Source: Bacillota bacterium (GTDB lineage Bacteria > Bacillota_A > Clostridia > Peptostreptococcales > Anaerovoracaceae). From it: DNA of 12,019 bases. The stretch is taken from the NCBI GenBank assembly GCA_017556895.1, contig JAFYLX010000006.1:1-12019 (forward strand), in the 5' to 3' direction. Under the pieces are notes generated by a model. The model was not told the origin of the DNA. It saw only the letters and a program-made list of their open reading frames with translations, and ran no database searches. This document shows, one piece after another, positions 6,502 to 12,019 of the stretch (within the stretch, counting starts at the first letter, position 1; each line of letters starts with the position of its first letter). The position numbers and the translations under genes are program-made.

Positions 6502-6702
6502 ATGGCAAAGAATAAGATGAAATCCCATAGAGGGGCTTGCAAGAGAATGAAATTAACTGGATCCGGTAAAATCAAGAGAAATAAGGCATACAAGAGCCAC
6601 ATTCTTACTAAGAAAGCTGCTAAGAGAAAAAGAGGCTTAAGAAAAGCAACTGTATTAACAAGCGCAGACCTTAAGAGAATGCTTAGATCAATGGCAAAAT
6701 AG
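6502..6702 (+). CDS. rpmI: Large-subunit ribosomal protein L35 (bL35)
   Basis: A 66-residue, strongly basic protein of the 50S subunit. [22 protein letters not shown] and [19 protein letters not shown] match the bL35 family along the full length, which is usually 64-66 residues. An AGGAGG site (6485-6490) precedes the ATG with a spacing slightly longer than average. It is the second gene of the operon, 72 bases after infC and 26 bases before rplT, the standard order in Bacteria. No separate promoter is visible, so expression should follow the infC promoter and leader. Confidence 0.97.
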   Translation: MAKNKMKSHRGACKRMKLTGSGKIKRNKAYKSHILTKKAAKRKRGLRKATVLTSADLKRMLRSMAK

Positions 6703-6728
6703 TTAGAAGTTTTAGGAGGTAAGAAAAC

Positions 6729-7085
6729 ATGGCAAGAGTAAAAAAGGGTGTTAACGCACATAAGAGACATAAGAAAATTTTAAAATTAGCAAAGGGTTTC
6801 TATGGTCAGAAGTCCAAGGTGTTCAAGGCTGCTAACCCAGCTGTAATGAGATCCTTAAGATCTGCTTACGTTGGTAGAAAGTTAAAGAAGAGACAGTTCA
6901 GACAGATGTGGATCGCTAGAATCAACGCTGGTGCTAGAATGAACGGAATCAGCTACAGCCAGTTAATGAACGGCTTAAAGAAGTCCGGTATCGAAATCAA
7001 CAGAAAGATGCTTTCTGAAATGGCTATCTACGATGCAGCAGCATTCGCAACTCTTTGCGAAACAGCTAAGAAGGCTGTAAAATAG
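6729..7085 (+). CDS. rplT: Large-subunit ribosomal protein L20 (bL20)
   Basis: A 118-residue basic protein needed early in 50S assembly, where it binds 23S r[28 protein letters not shown], the [26 protein letters not shown] core and [28 protein letters not shown] are the standard family sequence, at the usual length (117-119). Ribosome binding site AGGAGGT lies just upstream of the ATG. It closes the infC-rpmI-rplT unit and is followed by a strong terminator at 7116. By analogy with Bacillus subtilis, free L20 is the likely repressor acting at the leader 5761-5886. Confidence 0.98.
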   Translation: MARVKKGVNAHKRHKKILKLAKGFYGQKSKVFKAANPAVMRSLRSAYVGRKLKKRQFRQMWIARINAGARMNGISYSQLMNGLKKSGIEINRKMLSEMAIYDAAAFATLCETAKKAVK

Positions 7086-7115
7086 TCTAGTTAATTTAGA
7101 GCATATATAGATATT

Positions 7116-7147
7116 AAAAGGAGTTTCCTGATGGAAACTCCTTTTTT
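7116..7147. terminator. Terminator after rplT, copy 1 of a repeated hairpin
   Basis: AAAAGGAGTTTCC pairs perfectly over 13 bases with GGAAACTCCTTTT around the loop TGAT and is followed by more T. The A-run on the other side lets it also stop transcripts of the minus-strand hydrolase gene, so it is probably bidirectional. Nearly the same hairpin recurs at 10975 and 11550. Confidence 0.92.
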
Positions 7148-7190
7148 AGTATGCTTTTGTTATGATTTGCCAAGGCTTATAGGAAGATAT

Positions 7191-8129
7191 CTACATATGA
7201 TTATTTATAAAGGTATCTATTGTGTCCCAATATAATTTTGTATCTCTAACCATTGATATACAATGCCCTGCACCCTCTACGAGGATGAATTCTTTTGGTT
7301 CATTTGCCCTTTCGTACAGAAGTTCCATATGCTGATATGGAACAACCATATCGCCGGTTCCATGAATCATTAGGATTGGCAAATTACAATCGGTAATCAT
7401 ATTAAGTGGACTTGCTTCCTTGAAATCATATCCTGCCTTTTTCTTACTCAAAAAACTTGCGATGTTCATAAAAGGAAAAGCAGGAAGGTGATATCTGAGT
7501 TTAAGCTGGAAGGCGAATATATCCCAAACACTCGTATAACCGCAGTCTTCGATTACACATTTTACTTGAGGTGGAAGTTCTTGTGCAGCAGTCATCATGA
7601 CAGTAGCTGCACCCATTGACTCCCCTGTGATGACGATTCTGGAATCCGGATCCAGAGAAACTATTTTGTCAATCCATCTCTTTAAATCATCCTTTTCCAA
7701 GAATCCCATTCCTCGATATAAACCCTCGCTTTTTCCATGGGCACGAGCATCTGGAATAAGCACGTTGAAACCGTTTCTATAATAGTGCTCGGCTCTGCCT
7801 AGCATACCGCTGTGAGAACTAGTAAGTCCGTGACATAATATGACATAGGTATGGGACTCCTTTTCTAGAAAAAGACCGAAGAGTTTTAGACCATCGAAAG
7901 AGTCGATGTACCATTCTTTAGATATCCTTTGAACCTCATCTTTCCACTCGTCAGTACCCGAGAACATGACAGCGGCGCGTCTTGCCTCATCGGGGTCTTT
8001 TGTGATGGAATCCATTGATTCCTGATAAGTTGCCCGTCGGTCCAATATATAGTAAAACAAACAATAGGCTACTACAGAGCAAATGGCTAATAAGAAAACC
8101 AGTCCAACTATTAGAATTATAGCAATCAT
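7191..8129 (-). CDS. Membrane-anchored alpha/beta hydrolase
   Basis: A 312-residue serine hydrolase with a single N-terminal membrane helix (about residues 2-28), so the catalytic domain is tethered to the membrane. The alpha/beta fold shows VILCHGLTSSHSG (oxyanion region, 96-108), LIPDARAHGKSEG, the nucleophile elbow GESMG with Ser171, IHGTGDMVVP with Asp260, and EGAGHC with His289, giving a complete Ser-Asp-His triad. It resembles the uncharacterised extended-lid hydrolases related to the prolyl oligopeptidase/BAAT group (YqkD-like). The substrate cannot be told; esterase or acyl-hydrolase activity is likely. The start at 8129 is supported by GAGAGGAGA about 10 bases upstream. It is a single-gene unit that converges on rplT and diverges from the surface protein gene. 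Confidence 0.87.
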   Translation of the reverse strand: MIAIILIVGLVFLLAICSVVAYCLFYYILDRRATYQESMDSITKDPDEARRAAVMFSGTDEWKDEVQRISKEWYIDSFDGLKLFGLFLEKESHTYVILCHGLTSSHSGMLGRAEHYYRNGFNVLIPDARAHGKSEGLYRGMGFLEKDDLKRWIDKIVSLDPDSRIVITGESMGAATVMMTAAQELPPQVKCVIEDCGYTSVWDIFAFQLKLRYHLPAFPFMNIASFLSKKKAGYDFKEASPLNMITDCNLPILMIHGTGDMVVPYQHMELLYERANEPKEFILVEGAGHCISMVRDTKLYWDTIDTFINNHM

Positions 8130-8181
8130 TGTGTCAAAATCTCCTCTCTAGTATGCAGCTCGCAAGACGTTTTGATGATTC

Positions 8182-8198
8182 TTTTGTGCTGTTTTGTG
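8182..8198. repeat. Two TTTTGTG direct repeats one helical turn apart
   Basis: TTTTGTG occurs at 8182-8188 and 8192-8198, exactly 10 bases apart, in the presumed leader of the minus-strand hydrolase gene near its predicted start site. A protein binding one DNA face is possible, but this AT-rich stretch could show it by chance. Confidence 0.3.
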
Positions 8199-8204
8199 TC
8201 GTTT

Positions 8205-8232
8205 TTTATAAATATAATATCATATTGTACAA
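8205..8232 (-). promoter_or_regulatory. Possible promoter of the hydrolase gene
   Basis: On the minus strand TTGTAC (8227-8232) is followed after 16 bases by TATAAA (8205-8210). Match quality is moderate. The -35 region includes the palindrome TTGTACAA (8225-8232). Confidence 0.4.
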
Positions 8233-8247
8233 AGTAAGTGTTATATA

Positions 8248-8276
8248 TTGACAAAATATTAACTAATATTTATTAT
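8248..8276 (+). promoter_or_regulatory. Promoter of the surface protein gene
   Basis: TTGACA (8248-8253) and TATTAT (8271-8276) have a 17-base spacer, nearly consensus. Transcription should begin near 8283, which excludes any protein start upstream of that point and supports the ATG at 8322. Confidence 0.82.
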
Positions 8277-8321
8277 GAAGGTATGTTAGAATGCAAACTT
8301 TTTAAAAAAAGGAGAAAAATT

Positions 8322-10949
8322 ATGAAAAGGAGTATATTATCACTAGTTCTTGTAATTGCTTTAGTTCTAACTACCTTTTCTGGAGCCTTTGCTTTTGCAG
8401 GTGCAGAGACTGCTAAAAATGTATACAGAAATGACGCTGATTACTTGATTCAGAAAATTTCCAATCCTACTACGTATTCAGGAGAAGCAGATGGATTAGT
8501 TCCTGGAGGAGATAGAGAAAACTCTTATGCATGGTCTATGCAAGAAATGCAAGACGAATATGGAGACTATATCTATGTTGGAAGTAACCGTAACATTTTA
8601 TATGCATCACTTGGATCTTTAGTTGGTACTGGAACATCACCACTTGTGGCAGATCTTGTAGACGTTATAACAAACGGTGAACTTTATACTGACACAAATC
8701 AGTTAAGCTTTGCTCAAGCAGTAATCGTTCGTTATAATGTTAAGACTGGCGAAATGGAAAAATATTTTGATTCAGCTGACCATGGCTATGTTGGAGATTA
8801 TGCTTTAGTAAGCGGATTCCGTGCGGCATTAAACTTCAAGGGAGACTTATATTTCAATGCTAACGGCGTTGGACAGAGTATGATTTGGAGAATTGCTGAT
8901 AACAATCAGGAAGTTCCAGAAGTAGTATATCGTCAGCAGGGCGGTTATATGCGTGCTATGACAGTGAGCCAGGATGGAGAAACAATGTATCTTGGTGGAA
9001 CTAACGTGGATTCAGGCGATTTAGCACAGACAGGCGGCAAGGCTTTAATCGACGTTTATTCCACAACTAACGGAACAGACTATGAAAGAATCGCAGACTA
9101 CAAAGACTTCTTACAGTATGAACAGGAAGGTTACTTTGGTTCTGGCGGAGACGTATGGGATATCGTAGAATACAATGGTTCCCTATACTTCACATTAATG
9201 ACAAATCACGGTGCAATCGTATACGAAGCACATAAAGCAACAGAAGCAGAAAAAGATATTGCAAACGAATATGGATGGGTTTGGACAGACATCGTAGGTG
9301 AAACTGAAAATTCAATCTACGAACCTGGTTTTGGCAATGTATTAAACTATGCAGCAAGCCCATATATTTTTAACGGAGACTTGTATTTCTTAACATTCTC
9401 CAACGCTATGGAATCCATCATTTACGGTGCAGGCGGCCTTGTATCCACTTTAGTATCTGACTCACCGGATATGCAGAGCTTCTTCAACAGCTTAAAGATG
9501 ATGGATGAAAACTTTGATAACGAAACATCTGTATTCAGAATGAAAGCAGATGGCACTGTGCAGATGGTAGTAGGAGATGAAGAAAAGTGTCCTGAAGGCA
9601 TCGAATACGAAGCAATCTTCAAGGCAGGCTTCAACGACGAAGACTACAGCACAACACAGTATAACTGGAGAGCGGCAGTATATAACGGCAAATTATACAT
9701 CGGCACATTCGACTGTTATGCAATGAGTAAGTATATGACAAAACTTACAAACGGTGATCTTTTCGAAATGAACGATGAAGAATTCCGTCAGCAGCTTGAA
9801 TATGTTATCGAATTCTTACAGACACTTCTAGGTGGAGTTGTAATGAACGATGCAGCAGAACTAGCAGCAGAAACATATGATATCCTAGCAGATGAACAGA
9901 AGGAAGCTGAATTGGAAGCACTTCTAGATGCGCTTGTATTCTTCCGTAGCAGCATCGATGGAGAAGCGGTAACAGATACTGTTTCTAAGTTCCTTAACCT
10001 AATCACTGTTCACGAAGGAAATATTGAAGAAATTTCCGAACAGTTTGAATTCTTAATCGAAAGATTAGAAGCACAGGCAGAAGGTACAGAAAACGAAGCA
10101 GCATTAAAGCTAATCGATGCTATGAAGGAAACTTTAGATAACCTTAACGGAATCCTTAATGTATTCGAAAACGTTGATCAGGAAGGCGTAGATCGTTATG
10201 TAAGAATTTCTGACACAATGGCAGCGAATGACAATCCTGGTTTTGAAATCTATTGCACAGAAGATGGCGTAAATTACGAAACAATTACTTTAGATGGTTT
10301 CAATGATGAATACAACTATGGTTGTAGAACTTTCTTAGTAGGTTCTGATGGCTTATATATCGGTACAGCAAATCCTTTCTATGGCGGACAGTTATGGAAG
10401 CTTAACGAAAGAACTGTTGGCGTAGAAAAATTTGTAAGCAATATTGAATCTCTAAACGAGGCCTTTGACGAAGCTGTTACAAGCTACGAAGCAGAAGTAC
10501 CGTTTGAAACTGAAGTATTTGACTTCACATTCGTACCTGCTGATCACGGCAACACAGTTTATGTAAACGGAACTGCAATTGAAGGATGGGATTCAGTAGT
10601 TGATCTTGAAGTTGGTGTGAACACTGTAACTGTAGTTAATGAAGATATTGATGGCATAGAACGTGCAGAATACACATTTAAAATTACAAGATTAGAAGCA
10701 GAAACGCCTGACGACGGCGGAAACGGTGGCGAAGGTTCCGGCGGTGAAGGTTCTGGCGGAAATGGCGGAAATGATCCTGTTGGCCCAGGAGAAGGTACTA
10801 ATGGCAATGGAGCAGGCAATAACGCAGGCGATAAGAACCCTGACACACCTGCAACAGGCGATATGACAAGCTTCTTAGGTCACGTAGCATTATTAATTAC
10901 AGCAGCTGCTGCAATGGTAATCTTACAGAGAAAAAAGATTAAAGCTTAG
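8322..10949 (+). CDS. Large secreted, wall-anchored protein with predicted beta-propeller, helical insertion and cadherin-like domain
   Basis: An 875-residue exported protein I cannot assign to a function. Residues 1-26 are a signal peptide (MKRS, hydrophobic core, AFAFA). Residues about 60-480 and 635-700 repeat short strand motifs such as DYIYVGSNRN, GDLYFNANG, GSLYFTLMTN, GDLYFLTFSN, GKLYIGTFD and DGLYIGTANPF, typical of a beta-propeller. Residues about 487-625 are a mainly helical, glutamate-rich insertion that splits the last blades. Residues about 728-790 resemble the cadherin-like beta-sandwich domain, ending VNTVTVVNEDIDG and YTFKITR. A Gly/Ser/Glu/Asn stalk follows (796-841), then TPATGD (842-847), a hydrophobic helix and the tail QRKKIKA: a sortase signal in which TPATG replaces LPXTG. 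The start is set by AAAGGAG and by the promoter position. It forms a single-gene unit with its own terminator. A cell-surface binding or adhesion role is plausible. Confidence 0.8.
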   Translation: MKRSILSLVLVIALVLTTFSGAFAFAGAETAKNVYRNDADYLIQKISNPTTYSGEADGLVPGGDRENSYAWSMQEMQDEYGDYIYVGSNRNILYASLGSLVGTGTSPLVADLVDVITNGELYTDTNQLSFAQAVIVRYNVKTGEMEKYFDSADHGYVGDYALVSGFRAALNFKGDLYFNANGVGQSMIWRIADNNQEVPEVVYRQQGGYMRAMTVSQDGETMYLGGTNVDSGDLAQTGGKALIDVYSTTNGTDYERIADYKDFLQYEQEGYFGSGGDVWDIVEYNGSLYFTLMTNHGAIVYEAHKATEAEKDIANEYGWVWTDIVGETENSIYEPGFGNVLNYAASPYIFNGDLYFLTFSNAMESIIYGAGGLVSTLVSDSPDMQSFFNSLKMMDENFDNETSVFRMKADGTVQMVVGDEEKCPEGIEYEAIFKAGFNDEDYSTTQYNWRAAVYNGKLYIGTFDCYAMSKYMTKLTNGDLFEMNDEEFRQQLEYVIEFLQTLLGGVVMNDAAELAAETYDILADEQKEAELEALLDALVFFRSSIDGEAVTDTVSKFLNLITVHEGNIEEISEQFEFLIERLEAQAEGTENEAALKLIDAMKETLDNLNGILNVFENVDQEGVDRYVRISDTMAANDNPGFEIYCTEDGVNYETITLDGFNDEYNYGCRTFLVGSDGLYIGTANPFYGGQLWKLNERTVGVEKFVSNIESLNEAFDEAVTSYEAEVPFETEVFDFTFVPADHGNTVYVNGTAIEGWDSVVDLEVGVNTVTVVNEDIDGIERAEYTFKITRLEAETPDDGGNGGEGSGGEGSGGNGGNDPVGPGEGTNGNGAGNNAGDKNPDTPATGDMTSFLGHVALLITAAAAMVILQRKKIKA

Positions 10950-10950
10950 C

Positions 10951-10970
10951 TAGAAATTAAAAAATTTCTA
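10951..10970 (+). repeat. Perfect inverted repeat just after the surface protein stop
   Basis: TAGAAATT and AATTTCTA are perfect 8-base arms around AAAA, one base after the stop codon and five bases before the main terminator. The stem is weak and AT-only apart from one pair, and has no T-run. It may protect the messenger 3' end. Confidence 0.45.
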
Positions 10971-10974
10971 TAGT

Positions 10975-11007
10975 AAAAAGGAGTTTCCCGAGGGAAACTC
11001 CTTTTTT
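10975..11007 (+). terminator. Terminator after the surface protein gene, copy 2 of a repeated hairpin
   Basis: AAAAAGGAGTTTCCC pairs with GGGAAACTCCTTTTT around a GA centre (a CGAG tetraloop if the inner pair stays open), followed by further T. The stem is the same as at 7116 apart from the loop and its closing pairs. Confidence 0.92.
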
Positions 11008-11055
11008 GTTGCCGATAAATGAGTTATATGACTATGTTATTATAAATTTTTATGG

Positions 11056-11084
11056 TTTACATTCTAGCTATCGTATGCTAAAAT
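11056..11084 (+). promoter_or_regulatory. Promoter of the small lipoprotein gene
   Basis: TTTACA (11056-11061) and TAAAAT (11079-11084) are separated by 17 bases; transcription should start near 11091, about 36 bases before the ATG. It lies after the terminator at 10975, so the lipoprotein is an independent unit. Confidence 0.7.
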
Positions 11085-11126
11085 ACGTCAAAATATAAAT
11101 GCACAGGATTAATAGGAGGTTAAAAA

Positions 11127-11537
11127 ATGAAAAAATTATTATCAATCTTATTAGTGTTAGCTTTATGCTTCAGTTTTGCTGCATGTGGTGGCGGTGAATC
11201 TGGTGGCGATGTAAACGAAAACAACGATGGTGGAAACGTTGAAACTGTTAAAAAAATTGAAAAGAACATCGATGCTGTTGCTGCAGAATTAGGCTTTGAA
11301 GGCGGCGAAGAAACATTATATCAATTCATCGGTGCGACTGCCGGCAAGGAATATAACGAAGGTGCAGTTGAGTTATATCAGTTTGATGTAGATTCTGATG
11401 TTTATAAGGGCATTGAAGATACTGGCGAAGTATCATCAATAAAGGTTGCGGCACATAAAGATGGTATTGCCTTAATCTTTGCAGGAGATGTAGACCAGGC
11501 AATAGTAGATGCGTTTAATGCAATTGAGTTTGAATAA
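11127..11537 (+). CDS. Small secreted lipoprotein of unknown function
   Basis: A 136-residue exported lipoprotein. Residues 1-19 are a lipoprotein signal peptide (MKKLL, hydrophobic core) ending in the lipobox FAAC, with Cys20 as the lipidated residue. A flexible acidic, Gly/Asn-rich linker (21-37, GGGESGGDVNENNDGGN) would hold the domain away from the membrane. The remaining 100 residues form one small alpha/beta domain containing LYQFIGATAGKEYN, VELYQFDVDSD and ALIFAGDVD, strongly acidic overall. Repeated LYQF-type strands are seen, but I recognise no named family. AGGAGGT lies upstream at a good distance. It has its own promoter and a terminator at 11550. It could be a ligand-binding or envelope-stress lipoprotein; there is no direct evidence for either. 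Confidence 0.85.
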   Translation: MKKLLSILLVLALCFSFAACGGGESGGDVNENNDGGNVETVKKIEKNIDAVAAELGFEGGEETLYQFIGATAGKEYNEGAVELYQFDVDSDVYKGIEDTGEVSSIKVAAHKDGIALIFAGDVDQAIVDAFNAIEFE

Positions 11538-11549
11538 TAAGTATAATAA

Positions 11550-11585
11550 AAAAGGAGTTTCCCGAGGGAAACTCCTTTTGCTTTT
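11550..11585. terminator. Bidirectional terminator between the lipoprotein and symporter genes, copy 3 of a repeated hairpin
   Basis: AAAAGGAGTTTCCC (11550-11563) pairs perfectly with GGGAAACTCCTTTT (11566-11579) around GA. On the plus strand the T-run is broken by GC. On the minus strand it gives six or more T, so it is probably at least as strong for the convergent symporter gene. Confidence 0.88.
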
Positions 11586-11592
11586 AGTTTAA

Positions 11593-12019
11593 TTAGAATA
11601 AATCTCCGTCCATTTCCTGAACTTCGATATCGTGTCTTTCTACGTAGCCAGTAAGCATCATTGTTAATGCGCCGTCACCAGTTACGTTACATGCTGTACC
11701 GAAGCTGTCCTGAAGAGCAAAGATTGTAAGCATTAGAGCTGTGCCGTCGTTGCCGAATCCAAGAACGCCTGTGATTAGACCAAGGGAAGCCATTACTGTA
11801 CCACCTGGAACGCCAGGAGCACCGATAGCAAAGATACCAAGTAATAGGCAGAATAGAATCATTGTTCCCATTGCTGGCATTTCTCCGTATAAGATCTGAG
11901 ATACTGTCATAACGAAGAATACTTCTGTTAAAACTGAACCACAAAGGTGGATGTTAGCAAATAGTGGAATACTAAAGCCTACCATATCTTTTCTTAATAC
12001 CTTAGACTTACCTGCACAT
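11593..12019 (-). CDS. Dicarboxylate/amino acid:cation symporter, C-terminal part
   Basis: The gene enters from the right edge; about 141 residues up to the stop are visible, and the reading frame is open to 12019, so the ATG at 11985 is an internal methionine. The sequence matches the end of the DAACS (GltP/SstT/EAAT) family: KDMVGFSIPLFANIHLCGSVL stands where homologues have the TINMDG helix, FAIGAPGVPGG precedes the re-entrant loop, and ALQDSFGTACNVTGDGAL carries the NVxGD substrate-binding motif of the last helix. These secondary transporters import glutamate, aspartate, serine or C4-dicarboxylates with sodium or protons. The NxDGT cation-site motif is altered to NIHLCGS, so ion coupling or substrate may differ from GltPh. 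Convergent with the lipoprotein gene. Confidence 0.85.
   Translation of the reverse strand, partial: CAGKSKVLRKDMVGFSIPLFANIHLCGSVLTEVFFVMTVSQILYGEMPAMGTMILFCLLLGIFAIGAPGVPGGTVMASLGLITGVLGFGNDGTALMLTIFALQDSFGTACNVTGDGALTMMLTGYVERHDIEVQEMDGDLF

Noticed and set aside
8225..8232. TTGTACAA as a second site for the TetR protein
   Set aside because: It shares only TTGTAC with the operator at 377-392, lacks the 2-base centre, and an 8-base palindrome is expected by chance in AT-rich DNA.
8238..8321. N-terminal extension of the surface protein
   Set aside because: It contains the promoter at 8248-8276, would bury the signal peptide, and the ATG at 8322 has its own AAAGGAG.
10708..10841. Repetitive Gly/Ser/Glu stretch as a possible repeat array or CRISPR
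   Set aside because: The repeats are short, in frame and encode a flexible stalk; there are no unique spacers or fixed repeat units.
10559..10846. Proline-rich open frame on the minus strand
   Set aside because: It is the antisense shadow of the Gly-rich stalk of the surface protein; the proline pattern simply mirrors glycine codons.
11687..11944. Second minus-strand open frame within the symporter
   Set aside because: It is an out-of-frame shadow of the symporter, whose own frame carries clear family motifs.

Overview
The base composition is AT-rich, arginine codons are mostly AGA, Shine-Dalgarno sites are strong (AGGAGG type), sigma-A promoters are sharp, and there is a cell-surface protein with a Gram-positive sorting signal. 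Together these suggest a low-GC Bacillota chromosome, most likely a Clostridia-class anaerobe. I cannot name a genus from the sequence alone.

Region 1 (1-5737). A truncated flavoprotein gene (minus strand, 1-288) diverges from a plus-strand operon. The operon holds a GtrA-like membrane protein, a TetR-family regulator, a class III (PLP) aminotransferase, an FGGY sugar kinase, a class II aldolase-fold protein that has lost every metal ligand and active-site motif, and a short class II aldolase that keeps them. A sharp promoter (TTGACT-N17-GATAAT) with a perfect inverted repeat over its -10 region (TTGTACTAGAGTACAA) lies in front of the operon and is the natural candidate operator for the TetR protein. 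The enzymes suggest a catabolic route: transamination of an amino-polyol or amino-sugar, phosphorylation of the ketose, then aldol cleavage to a triose phosphate and an aldehyde. The substrate is unknown, and I do not recognise this gene set as a described pathway.

Region 2 (5726-7147). The translation-factor operon infC-rpmI-rplT follows. Its promoter begins inside the last codons of the aldolase gene. It has a leader with an intrinsic terminator and a competing upstream segment, consistent with L20-type attenuation. infC starts at a rare ATT codon at 5914.

Region 3 (7191-11537). This holds a membrane-anchored alpha/beta hydrolase (minus strand), then a large secreted protein (predicted beta-propeller, helical insertion, cadherin-like domain, glycine-rich stalk, TPATG sorting signal) and a small lipoprotein, each with its own promoter.

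Region 4 (11593-12019). This is the C-terminal part of a dicarboxylate/amino acid:cation symporter on the minus strand.

Three nearly identical terminator hairpins (7116, 10975 and 11550) close the units in regions 2 to 4. No tRNA, rRNA, CRISPR array, insertion sequence or phage gene was seen.
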